A DNA stretch of 64,000 nt, taken from Goodfellowiella coeruleoviolacea. Its GTDB lineage: Bacteria > Actinomycetota > Actinomycetes > Mycobacteriales > Pseudonocardiaceae. Below the pieces are notes generated by a model. That model worked only from the letters and a program-made list of their open reading frames with translations, made no database searches and was not told the origin of the DNA. The stretch covers positions 1-64,000 of the forward strand of contig NZ_JAMTCK010000017.1 of assembly GCF_024171785.1 (NCBI RefSeq), written 5' to 3'. The stretch's first letter is position 1; each line of letters starts with the position of its first letter. A program made the position numbers and the translations under genes. Positions 36,657 through 43,325 of this stretch are shown here, one piece after another.

Positions 36657-37124
36657 GTGACGGACGTGATGCTGGAGTTCGCGGCGACCGGGCGAGTCGG
36701 CAAGGTGCGGCTGGGCATGTCGCTGTCTGAGGCGGAAGAGATCCTCGGACCAGGTAGGCCACACCCGGCGATCCGGATGCTCGGCCCAGAGGCGTCCAGC
36801 TACCCCTACTTCTGGGACCACCTGTCATTGTTCGCGGCAGGCGGACGCGTGTGGCAGGTCTCGCTGAATCCAGCTACGGCAGTCGAGCGGGCTGCCTTCC
36901 TGGAGCTGCTGCGCCAGTCCAACGTCCCGTTCGAGCCCTGCCCGGGACAGACGTTCGACACCCAAACCGCGATCCGCACCAAAGCGGGTACGGGAGTCAG
37001 ATTCAATCAGCTCAAGGCTTTCATGGACGTCACAACGCCCGGCTGCTACCTGGTCGGAGCGTCAATTTATGACGAGGTCCCACGGACGACGACCAGAATT
37101 GACTCCGGATCCATCGGGGACTGA
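36657..37124 (+). CDS. hypothetical protein
   Basis: 155 residues with a GTG start at 36657. It begins with RVGKVRLGMSLSEAEEILGP, a pattern seen in small proteins that follow or regulate toxins, then WDHLSLFAAGGRVWQVSLN and a FDTQTAIRTKAGTGVRFNQ block. I do not recognise a defined family; an immunity-type protein is only a guess. It lies about 210 bp before the leader of CRISPR array A on the same strand. Confidence 0.55.
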   Translation: MTDVMLEFAATGRVGKVRLGMSLSEAEEILGPGRPHPAIRMLGPEASSYPYFWDHLSLFAAGGRVWQVSLNPATAVERAAFLELLRQSNVPFEPCPGQTFDTQTAIRTKAGTGVRFNQLKAFMDVTTPGCYLVGASIYDEVPRTTTRIDSGSIGD

Positions 37125-37335
37125 GACACACTGCAGTTGTCGGCTTCCAGCCCTGGCGATGTAGGTGACACGGTCCATGCGGCCGGCGGCAAACAGGGTA
37201 GGGTCCGGCCTTCCTGCGAGTCTGGGGCCTTCCCCAGGAAACGAGCGCGCATGGCAGCACGCCTGATCGAAGTCCGCCGAACCATTCGTGCCCGTCTTGC
37301 CCATCCGGCTTCACTGCGGACCGCGCGCCTCGGTA

Positions 37336-37459
37336 CGGAACCCCAAGCGTCGGCCGCCACGCCGGGAGGTTCCGAAGCGGAACCTGGCGTGTCCCGCCAG
37401 CTTCTGGGAGCATGCCACTTGCCGCCAGCGCGATCAGCGGGTTGCCCTGACCGCCTAGG
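37336..37459 (+). promoter_or_regulatory. leader of CRISPR array A
   Basis: This 124-bp segment precedes the first repeat and is similar to the leader of array B (41893-42017). Shared blocks include GGAACCCCAAGCGTCGG, GAGGTTCCGAAGCGG and TGGCGTGTC. The start is a 39-nt nested inverted repeat: CGGAACC with GGTTCCG outside, GCGT with ACGC inside, and a variable 8-nt loop. Array orientation is therefore left to right. The 210 bp before it (37125-37335) hold no clear gene. Confidence 0.55.
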
Positions 37460-37642
37460 GCGGCCACCATCTCATCGCCCCGCGAGGGATCGCATCTTCG
37501 GGATTGCGTCCCCGTCGAAACTCGCGCACTGGAGGCCACCACCTCATCGCTTCACAAGGGATCGCAACTGATAGTTAATCGGAAGAGCATCCCACAGCTT
37601 GCAGAGCGGCCACCACCTCATCGCCCCGAAAGGGACCACGCA
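37460..37642 (+). CRISPR. mini-array A: three 37-nt repeats, two spacers
   Basis: Repeats at 37460-37496, 37532-37568 and 37606-37642 share CCACCACCTCATCGC and AAGGGATCGCAAC with scattered changes. The spacers are 35 nt (37497-37531) and 37 nt (37569-37605) and are unrelated to each other. The last repeat is degenerate at its 3' end, as is usual for leader-distal repeats. No cas gene is in the window. The repeat matches array B, so effectors elsewhere in the genome could use both. Confidence 0.65.
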
Positions 37643-37699
37643 GTCACGGAACTGTCATCGGCTTCGGTACCAGCGGGCCGAGCAGGTCCGAGAACAACG

Positions 37700-37732
37700 A
37701 TGCCCCGCCCAGACGAATCCTGAGCGGGGCAT
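37700..37732. terminator. hairpin between array A and the DUF397 gene
   Basis: ATGCCCCGC (37700-37708) and GCGGGGCAT (37724-37732) form a perfect 9-bp stem. It lies 15 bp beyond the leftward DUF397 stop at 37747 and 58 bp after array A, so it may stop transcription from both sides. A similar hairpin follows array B. Confidence 0.6.
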
Positions 37733-37746
37733 CTGCTTGCCGACGA

Positions 37747-37935
37747 TCAGCCGTCGAGGCGGCCGGCCTTCACTGCTGTCAGGAACCTGGTCAGCTCGGG
37801 CTGCTCGAAGGTCAGGACCGGACCGGCGGGGTTCTTCGAGTCACGGACGGCGGTCATGGTGTGCGCCAGTTCGACGCAGCTTGTTTGATTCCCGCTGTGA
37901 CTGCTTTTGCGCCAGCGACGCTGCATCGTCGTCAC
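37747..37935 (-). CDS. DUF397 protein of cassette 2
   Basis: 62 residues from the GTG at 37935, which overlaps the stop of the HTH gene (GTGA); an ATG at 37926 is also possible. It shows the DUF397 pattern: RRWRKSSHSGNQTSCVELAH, VRDSKNPAGPVLTF and FLTAVKAGRLDG at the end. The last 30 residues are almost the same as in the cassette 1 paralogue (8022-8216). It is probably a partner of the HTH regulator. Confidence 0.9.
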   Translation of the reverse strand: MTTMQRRWRKSSHSGNQTSCVELAHTMTAVRDSKNPAGPVLTFEQPELTRFLTAVKAGRLDG

Positions 37936-38780
37936 TTGTCTCTCCAATCGTGCATCACATCGGCGATGAACTCCACCGACTCGTCAGGTTCCAATGCCAT
38001 TTCCCGGATGGCAGCCGCGGCTGCACCGAAGTCGGCGACGTCTCGCTCGTTCTGCAAGAACAGGGCTGCACGGTGGTGTTCGAGGTGCACGATCGGCTTG
38101 CCCTTGGCAAACTCGAACAGAATGAACGGCCCTTCAAGTAGGGGATTGAAGCCAGCTTCAGAGCGAACGACTTGCAGGGTGACGCTGGGCTGTTCCGCCA
38201 GGTCGATCATTAGCTGAAGCTGATCGGCCATGATTTCTGGGCTGCCAACCAGGTTTCGGAGGGCGGGCTCACCGACGAGCGCCAGCAGCGGAACGAACTT
38301 TCGTCGGGTCAAGATGTCCCGCCGGCCCAGCCTCACAGCGACGCGGGCCTCTACCTCGCCGCGCGCCACCTTCGAGCCAACCATCACCGATCGCGCGTAG
38401 TCGGCGCTCTGCAACAGCCCTGGGACAAGCAGTGGAGACACATCGGTGATGCGCTTTGCGGTGCGTTCGAATTCAATCAGTGCCGACAGCTTTTCGTGAA
38501 GACCTGGAGCACCTGCGGTAACCCAGTTCGGGTCTGCCGCTTCCCTCGCCATCTCCATCAGGCGCTCTCGCTCAGCCAAGGGCACGCCGAGCGCCATCAA
38601 CAGCGTCCCGACGTCCTCCACACGTGGCAGTCGGTCACCGCTTTCCCATCTCGATACGACGCTGTGGTCCTGACCCAACCTCCGAGCCAGCTCGCGGACA
38701 CCCACGCCCGCTGCCTCACGCGCCTCTCGCAGCTCGGCGCCAAGAGCGCGAGCTCGGGGCGTTTTGGTGGTGCGCGCCAT
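37932..38780 (-). CDS. XRE-type HTH regulator with DUF5753 domain, cassette 2
   Basis: 282 residues from the ATG at 38780. The HTH (about 12-65) is ALGAELREAREAAGVGVREL, ARRLGQDHSVVSRWESGDRL. The DUF5753 part has FERTAKRITDVSPLLVPGLL, QSADYARSV and a final IVHLEHHRAALFL. A TGCACCAC/GTGGTGCA dyad overlaps its start codon, suggesting autoregulation. It is paralogous to the regulator at 8233-9093, but the two are far from identical. Confidence 0.92.
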   Translation of the reverse strand: MARTTKTPRARALGAELREAREAAGVGVRELARRLGQDHSVVSRWESGDRLPRVEDVGTLLMALGVPLAERERLMEMAREAADPNWVTAGAPGLHEKLSALIEFERTAKRITDVSPLLVPGLLQSADYARSVMVGSKVARGEVEARVAVRLGRRDILTRRKFVPLLALVGEPALRNLVGSPEIMADQLQLMIDLAEQPSVTLQVVRSEAGFNPLLEGPFILFEFAKGKPIVHLEHHRAALFLQNERDVADFGAAAAAIREMALEPDESVEFIADVMHDWRDK

Positions 38781-38802
38781 GCACCACACCCTATGTGGTG
38801 CA
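38780..38802. promoter_or_regulatory. dyad overlapping the start of the cassette 2 regulator
   Basis: TGCACCAC (38780-38787) and GTGGTGCA (38795-38802) are perfect 8-bp inverted arms around ACCCTAT. It touches the start codon of the leftward regulator and probably blocks its transcription or translation start. The stretch from 38803 to 39110 shows no convincing gene. Confidence 0.5.
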
Positions 38803-39110
38803 ACGGTCAAAACAGATGTCGCCCATTCGGGGAATTGCAGGGTGGTGACACTCACCGCGATAGTGGTGCGCACACCAGCTATCGAGACCCAGATCACACG
38901 CTGAGCCGTCTGGCCGCCGGGTTGGACATCGGCATCGAGTGCTGCCTGCCCGACTAGCGATGGGTCGAGCAGTGCCGAGCGATCCACACCCACGAGGCAG
39001 CCAAGACTGCTCGGCGCGGGGACAGGTCCGACCGGACCTTCTTCCCAACAGTTATGCGCCCCAACACCTTGGGGCGAATCCGGGGTGGCGGAGGCGCAGC
39101 CGTCACCCAC

Positions 39111-39158
39111 CGGGCAGCGGGGCGGTTGAGACGGCTTCGGCTCTCGTCCCGCTGCCCG
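39111..39158 (+). ncRNA. conserved 5' leader hairpin of cassette 2 (structured RNA candidate)
   Basis: The left arm CGGGCAGCGGGGCGG (39111-39125) pairs over 15 positions with TCGTCCCGCTGCCCG (39144-39158), and the 18-nt loop is the same as in cassette 1. Four stem bases differ between the copies and all keep G-C, A-U or G-U pairs. It ends 24 bp before the GTG at 39183, the same distance as in cassette 1. Confidence 0.6.
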
Positions 39159-39182
39159 ACCCAACCAAAGGTGGTGGTGGAC

Positions 39183-39437
39183 GTGACCGCACTGCTCGTG
39201 TTCCTCACGCTCGGCCTGACGGCCCTCGCAGTCCTCGGCGGCCTGTGGCTCCACCTGATCACCACATTCCCGCTGGACGACCACCTCACTCGTCAACACC
39301 CGCGCCACGTCACGGCGCGGCCCGATGCTCCGGCCAAGCCCACCGCCCCGGGCTCCGGTCGGGTACTGGCGATGGCCGGACTGCCCCACGGCCACGCCGC
39401 ACGACATCACGTCCACAGTGGACAGGAGGCAGCATGA
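39183..39437 (+). CDS. small membrane protein, cassette 2
   Basis: 84 residues from the GTG at 39183 behind AAAGGTGGTGG. The helix VTALLVFLTLGLTALAVLGG and the following LWLHLITTFPLDDH match the first gene of cassette 1 closely. The tail is short and His/Pro-rich. Its stop overlaps the next ATG. It heads a rightward chain of overlapping small genes; the function is unknown. Confidence 0.65.
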   Translation: MTALLVFLTLGLTALAVLGGLWLHLITTFPLDDHLTRQHPRHVTARPDAPAKPTAPGSGRVLAMAGLPHGHAARHHVHSGQEAA

Positions 39438-39661
39438 GATCGGCACGATGCCGGCGCGGCTACCCGGACTACGCGCGGGCGGCAGCGGCCCTGACCCGGT
39501 ACCTGGAGACATGGCGGGGCAGGCTGCGCCGGTGGTGGCTGGTGCGGCGCGGGCGTGACCTCCGGGTGGTGGCCTGCCCCGACAGCGACGACGGCAGCCA
39601 CGTGCACTTCCACATCCACCCGTGTCTGCCGGAAGCGGCGGTCTGGGGGCGGCAGCGATGA
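39434..39661 (+). CDS. Arg-rich small protein with a His cluster
   Basis: 75 residues from the ATG at 39434 behind GGAGGCAGC, overlapping the previous stop. RYLETWRGRLRRWWLVRRGR is strongly basic and amphipathic. It is followed by SHVHFHIHPCL, three alternating histidines and a cysteine that could bind metal. Cassette 1 has no counterpart. No family is recognised. Confidence 0.55.
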   Translation: MRSARCRRGYPDYARAAAALTRYLETWRGRLRRWWLVRRGRDLRVVACPDSDDGSHVHFHIHPCLPEAAVWGRQR

Positions 39662-40113
39662 CTGATGAGCCGAGCACCCCCACCTGGCAGTGGCGCACGT
39701 CCCTCATCGACCGCGCCATGCACGCCATCCCCGCGGACCGGCTCGACCCAAACATCGTGTACAGCACGGTGTGCGGTTCTGGCCTGTCGGAAGCGGTGAT
39801 GACCGACCGGCCAGCCGAGGTCTGCCAGCGCTGCTCCGCCGTTGCTGGTGCGCCACCACGTCCCCCGATCGCCGAGGGGCACGTGGCGTGGTGGAGTGGA
39901 CCGTCCACCGGCCACCCCCACGACATGAGTCACGCGTTCGCCGCCGAGGTGGTCAACGACCCCGCGCGCACGTCGTACCAGGCGTTGGGCTGCGACTACA
40001 CGGTGCTCGCCAGGCTGGTCACGCCGTTCCCCATCCGCCCACTGTGCCGGGCCTGCGTCAGCACCGCCGCCGAACGGGGACTGATTCCGGACCAGGGGGC
40101 GTGGCGGTGGTAG
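39658..40113 (+). CDS. CxxC protein, cassette 2
   Basis: 151 residues from the ATG at 39658, with a 4-nt overlap. Two zinc-type motifs resemble those of the cassette 1 protein at 9940: YSTVCGSGLSEAV with EVCQRCSAV, then a second pair with LCRACVSTAAERG. The middle (GHVAWWSGPSTGHPHDMSHA) is His-rich. It probably binds zinc. The position after the membrane protein is conserved in both cassettes. Confidence 0.6.
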   Translation: MTDEPSTPTWQWRTSLIDRAMHAIPADRLDPNIVYSTVCGSGLSEAVMTDRPAEVCQRCSAVAGAPPRPPIAEGHVAWWSGPSTGHPHDMSHAFAAEVVNDPARTSYQALGCDYTVLARLVTPFPIRPLCRACVSTAAERGLIPDQGAWRW

Positions 40114-40134
40114 GGCACGGAGTTCACCGACCGG

Positions 40135-40350
40135 TTGGCGGTGGCCGCGGTGGCGCGTGACGTCCTGGTGCTGCTGCGCGTGGTGGTCGTCCTGCTGCTG
40201 CTCACCGCGCTCGCCGCGACCTGCACCAATGCCAACTCGCAGCTTCGGACCAGCCACCAGCGACCGCGCCCCAGCACGGCCGGCGTCGTGCCGGTGCGGA
40301 CGCTGCCGATGACCGAGCCGTGGCCGGTGGCCACCCGGGGGGATCGATGA
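40135..40350 (+). CDS. small membrane protein, cassette 2
   Basis: 71 residues from a TTG at 40135; a GTG at 40141 is also possible. One helix, VLVLLRVVVVLLLLTALAAT, is followed by a polar Pro/Ser/Thr tail. It matches the 58-residue protein that ends cassette 1 in shape and position. Its stop overlaps the next ATG (ATGA). Confidence 0.5.
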   Translation: MAVAAVARDVLVLLRVVVVLLLLTALAATCTNANSQLRTSHQRPRPSTAGVVPVRTLPMTEPWPVATRGDR

Positions 40351-40574
40351 CGAAGATCGCGGACTACGTGTGGCGGCGGTGGGACGAGGACAACCTGCCG
40401 CACGCGGTGGCCCCCGAGCACGCCACCGGCGACGGGCACGGGCTGATCGAGGCGGTGTGCGGTGCCGCCCTCGGAGTGGACGACTCCGTCGAAGCCACAT
40501 CCTGCGGCCAGACCTGCGTCAGTTGCTGGGTTTTCGTCGCCACGCAGGCCGAGGACGCGCAATGGCGGCTGTGA
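40347..40574 (+). CDS. CxxC protein, single motif
   Basis: 75 residues from the ATG at 40347, overlapping the previous stop. IEAVCGAALGVDDSVEATSC and GQTCVSCWVF form one copy of the CG...CxxC motif found twice in the proteins at 9940 and 39658. Probably a zinc-binding fold. Its stop lies inside the next gene. Confidence 0.55.
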   Translation: MTKIADYVWRRWDEDNLPHAVAPEHATGDGHGLIEAVCGAALGVDDSVEATSCGQTCVSCWVFVATQAEDAQWRL

Positions 40575-40762
40575 ACAGGGTGGACGGCGGCCGGCACCGA
40601 CGTGACTCGCTGGGCCGCGACGGGGTGACCGTGTCCCGCCTGCTCGCGCGTCTTCGGGCCGAGGGGCGCCGGCTGCGGCTCGACTGGCCGGCCGAGTTCG
40701 CGGCCGAGGACTACGACCAGTGCACCACCATCGTTCTCCCGCTGCGGGGCGCCACGTGTTGA
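40562..40762 (+). CDS. small basic protein
   Basis: 66 residues from the ATG at 40562, overlapping the previous gene by 13 nt. VSRLLARLRAEGRRLRLDWP is a basic amphipathic helix, and AEFAAEDYDQCTTIVLPL follows. No family is recognised. Support comes mainly from the overlap at both ends. Confidence 0.45.
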   Translation: MAAVNRVDGGRHRRDSLGRDGVTVSRLLARLRAEGRRLRLDWPAEFAAEDYDQCTTIVLPLRGATC

Positions 40763-40890
40763 GGAAACACCTGCGCTACCTGCGGCGGTGGTATCGCAGT
40801 CACCAGGACTACGACGACCCGATCTGGTGGTTCTTCACCGGACTGCTCCTCTGGCTGAGCGGCCTGTGGTTGGTCTTCTTCTACCGGTAG
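40759..40890 (+). CDS. 43-residue membrane protein
   Basis: The TTG at 40759 overlaps the previous stop (TTGA); the GTG just before it at 40756 is an alternative. RKHLRYLRRWYRSHQDYDDP is a basic front, then IWWFFTGLLLWLSGLWLVFF is a single membrane helix. The positive-inside rule puts the N-terminus in the cytoplasm. Confidence 0.45.
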   Translation: MRKHLRYLRRWYRSHQDYDDPIWWFFTGLLLWLSGLWLVFFYR

Positions 40891-40977
40891 CCGGTTCCGG
40901 TGAACCAGCGCGAAGACCACCCGACCGAGTGGCGGCCAACCCCATCATGGCCGCGACCCGAGGAAGGATGCGCCGGC

Positions 40978-41688
40978 ATGAGCAACGAGACAACCGTCGT
41001 CATCGGCACGGCCACGGAAAAGGGCCCGCGCCGCGCGCTCAACTGCGACGCGTTCGCCCACCACGTGTTCCACGACCGGCTCGCCGTGGCCGTGGTCGAC
41101 GGATCGGGCACCAGTGCGGCGATCGCCGAGGTCGCCCAGCTGACCGCCACCGTTGCCGCCCGGGTGGCCGCCCGGCGCACCCCGGTGCACGGGATCGTCA
41201 CCGCGTCCGAGGTGTGCGCCGATCCGTCCGTCATGTGTCCCGATCCGTCCGGAACCATCGTGGTCGCCACCGCCGAGCCGGGCGGTGTGTGGCGGGTCGC
41301 GTGGGCCGGTGACAGCTCCGCCTACGCCTATCGGAACGACGAGGCGTGGCGGCTCACCAAACCCCACACCAAGGGGCAACGGATGCGCGACGAGGGCGAG
41401 CCCGAGGAAGAAGCGCGCAAGCACGACCACCAGGTGACGAACGACGTGTCCAGAGTGGACAGGTACGGCGTTGGCAGCGTGGTCGCGCGATGCCCGCTGC
41501 TCGTCCTCGCGTCGGACGGCCTGTTGCGCGTGGACGATGACGAGATGGCCGACATCCTCCGCGCACACCCCGCCCCGCAGGACGCGGCCGACGCGTTGCT
41601 GAAGGCCGCCCGAGCCCGCACCGCTGACGACATCACCGTGTTGGTGGTGCCGCACCCCGAGGCGAACGGCAAGGAGGTGACCCCATGA
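40978..41688 (+). CDS. PP2C-type protein phosphatase, cassette 2
   Basis: 236 residues from the ATG at 40978 behind AGGAAGGATGCGCC. The metal-site motifs of PP2C phosphatases can be followed in order: RALNCDAFAHH, LAVAVVDGSGTS, VAWAGDSSAYAYR, LLVLASDGLLRV and TADDITVLVV. All key aspartates are present, so it is probably active on phospho-Ser/Thr. The domain is compact and has no sensor or membrane part. Partner switching with the HTH/DUF397 pair or with a kinase elsewhere is an attractive inference. Its stop overlaps the next ATG. Confidence 0.8.
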   Translation: MSNETTVVIGTATEKGPRRALNCDAFAHHVFHDRLAVAVVDGSGTSAAIAEVAQLTATVAARVAARRTPVHGIVTASEVCADPSVMCPDPSGTIVVATAEPGGVWRVAWAGDSSAYAYRNDEAWRLTKPHTKGQRMRDEGEPEEEARKHDHQVTNDVSRVDRYGVGSVVARCPLLVLASDGLLRVDDDEMADILRAHPAPQDAADALLKAARARTADDITVLVVPHPEANGKEVTP

Positions 41689-41783
41689 GCAGCCGCGAGA
41701 ACGACCCGAAGAACCCACCGGCCGACGAGACGCCGACGGACAAGATCCCGGTCGTCGAGGAGAAGAAGCCGGGCAGGAAGTAA
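41685..41783 (+). CDS. 32-residue charged peptide after the phosphatase
   Basis: The ATG at 41685 overlaps the phosphatase stop, with a near-perfect AAGGAGGTGACCCC in front, so translation should be strong. The peptide is Pro-, Asp/Glu- and Lys-rich (NPPADETPTDKIPVV) with a KKPGRK end, no Cys and no hydrophobic core. It looks disordered. It may be a regulatory peptide or a phosphatase substrate. A modified-peptide precursor is less likely because no maturase is nearby. Confidence 0.5.
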   Translation: MSSRENDPKNPPADETPTDKIPVVEEKKPGRK

Positions 41784-41892
41784 CCGGCCCGGAGTGAGGC
41801 GCCCTCGTGCTGCCCGTGCTGAGCGGTGCGGGGGCGTCGTCCAGCCGTCGAGGCGGGCAGCTGAGGAGTACCGCCGAGGCCCGAGTCGGGTT

Positions 41893-42017
41893 CGGAACCC
41901 CAAGCGTCGGGCGAAACGCCGAGAGGTTCCGAAGCGGGGCTTGGCGTGTCGTCCCACCTTCTGGGAACATGCCACTCGGCTCCTGGGCGAACAGCACGAT
42001 GTCCCTGATCACCCAGG
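41893..42017 (+). promoter_or_regulatory. leader of CRISPR array B
   Basis: Similar to the leader of array A over about 120 bp and ending directly at the first repeat. The nested inverted repeat at 41893-41931 keeps the CGGAACC/GGTTCCG and GCGT/ACGC pairs while the 8-nt loop differs (CGGGCGAA here, CGGCCGCC in A). This suggests selection on structure or on a protein site. The 110 bp between the peptide stop and this leader hold nothing evident. Confidence 0.55.
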
Positions 42018-42196
42018 GCGGCCACCACCTCATCGCCCCGCAAGGGATCGCAACACCGCGTCCACGCTCGCGCCCGGGGCCGTGGTGGTGCGGCCACCAC
42101 CTCATCGCCCCGCAAGGGATCGCAACGTCGAGGGGTTGTAGATCGTCCACGTCTCGGGGGCGGCCACCAGCTCATCGGCCCGCAAGGGGACATGCG
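42018..42196 (+). CRISPR. mini-array B: three 37-nt repeats, two spacers
   Basis: Repeats at 42018-42054 and 42090-42126 are the same over all 37 nt; the third at 42160-42196 is degenerate, mainly at its 3' end. The spacers are 35 nt (42055-42089) and 33 nt (42127-42159). The repeat begins GCGGCCACCACCTCATCGCC and ends AAGGGATCGCAAC. Its length and GCAAC end resemble type I/III families rather than 28-29-nt I-E repeats. No cas gene is near. Confidence 0.75.
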
Positions 42197-42252
42197 CACG
42201 ACTGCCCTCGGCCTGGTCCATCAGGTAGCCGAGCGCCACGGGGACGACGAAT

Positions 42253-42284
42253 GCCCCGCCCAGACTGAACGCGGTCTGCGGGGC
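42253..42284. terminator. hairpin after CRISPR array B
   Basis: GCCCCGC with CAGAC on the left and GTCTGCGGGGC on the right form a stem with one bulge. The start (ATGCCCCGCCCAGAC) is the same as in the hairpin after array A. It lies between array B and the convergent oxidoreductase stop at 42325. Confidence 0.5.
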
Positions 42285-42324
42285 CTCGCTCGGGCGAGGG
42301 CGAGGGCGAGGCCCCGCGGCGGGG

Positions 42325-43251
42325 TCAGACGGTGAGGACGAGTTTGCCCTGGAGGTGACCGGCGTCGAGCAGGCGGTGCGCGTCGGCGACCTGGTCGAAC
42401 GGGAACGTCTGCTGCACGTGGACCCGGAGTTTGCCCTGCTCGACGAGTTCGACGAGTCGGCGCAGCGCGACCGGGTCGGGGTCGACCCCGATGCCGCTGA
42501 AGCGCATGCCGGCCGCCTCGAACCTGGCGACGAGGTCCGCATCCTCCTCGGCGACCGCCGTCACCAGGTGTCCTCCTGGGCGGAGCACGTCGAGTGACCG
42601 CTCGGCGGGGTCGCCGCCGAGCGTGTCGAGCACGACGTCGATGTCGCGGACCGCTTCGGTGAAGTCGACCCTGGTGTAGTCGATCACCTCGTCGGCGCCC
42701 AATCCCTCGACGAACTCCCGTTTGCTCGCGCTTGCGGTCGTGATCACGTGCGCGCCCAGTGCTTTCGCGATCTGGATCGCGACGTGGCCGACCCCACCGC
42801 CGCCGCCGTGGACCAGGACGCGGTCGCCCTCGGTCACGCCGGCGAGGTCGACCAGGCCCTGCCACGCCGTCAGCCCGACGACCGGCAGTGCCGCGGCCTC
42901 GACGTGCGAGAGCGACGCCGGTTTGCGCGCCAGGTGCAGTGCCGGTGCGGACACGAATTCGGCGTAGGCGTTGGCCGCCCGGGGGAACAGCGGCATGCCG
43001 AACACTTCGTCACCGGGCCGAAACCGCCATGTCGGGGCCGATTCGACCACGCCGCTGATGTCCCAGCCGAGGATGAACGGCGGCTGGCCGATCAGTGGGA
43101 ACTCGCCGGCGCGCAGTCGCGCCTCCAGCGGGTTCAGCCCGATCGCCTTGACGCGGACGAGGACCTCGGTCGGCAGGGGTTGGGGCACGGGCGCGTCCAC
43201 GATGGTGAGCACCTCGGGACCGCCGGTCCGCTGCTGGGTGATGACTCGCAT
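42325..43251 (-). CDS. zinc-free quinone oxidoreductase (MDR family), copy 1
   Basis: 308 residues from the ATG at 43251. The N-terminal GroES-like part has VLVRVKAIGLNPLEARLRAG. The NADPH site is VLVHGGGGGVGHVAIQIAKA. No structural or catalytic zinc cysteines are seen, so it fits NADPH:quinone reductases. It is divergent from an HxlR regulator at 43326. The same arrangement occurs at 46840-48311, so quinone or electrophile sensing is a likely theme. Confidence 0.88.
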   Translation of the reverse strand: MRVITQQRTGGPEVLTIVDAPVPQPLPTEVLVRVKAIGLNPLEARLRAGEFPLIGQPPFILGWDISGVVESAPTWRFRPGDEVFGMPLFPRAANAYAEFVSAPALHLARKPASLSHVEAAALPVVGLTAWQGLVDLAGVTEGDRVLVHGGGGGVGHVAIQIAKALGAHVITTASASKREFVEGLGADEVIDYTRVDFTEAVRDIDVVLDTLGGDPAERSLDVLRPGGHLVTAVAEEDADLVARFEAAGMRFSGIGVDPDPVALRRLVELVEQGKLRVHVQQTFPFDQVADAHRLLDAGHLQGKLVLTV

Positions 43252-43289
43252 GACTCTCCTGGCTTTGGTGGGCAAGCAAATCCAGGCTA

Positions 43290-43306
43290 GGTTTCCGATG
43301 GGAACC
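43290..43306. promoter_or_regulatory. dyad between quinone oxidoreductase and HxlR gene
   Basis: GGTTTCC, GAT, GGGAACC: a 17-bp dyad with one mismatch, 20 bp before the HxlR start and 39 bp before the oxidoreductase start. It is the likely HxlR site controlling both. Confidence 0.45.
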
Positions 43307-43325
43307 CGCAGGTACCTTTGGCACC

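Noticed and set aside
41685-41783. The 32-residue peptide as a RiPP precursor
   Set aside because: No maturase, radical-SAM, YcaO, LanM-type or transporter gene is linked, and the peptide lacks a leader/core layout.
37420-42200. cas genes beside the mini-arrays
   Set aside because: Every gene from 36.6 to 50 kb has another assignment or no Cas motif. No HD nuclease, RAMP or integrase-like Cas1 pattern was seen, so the arrays are called orphan.
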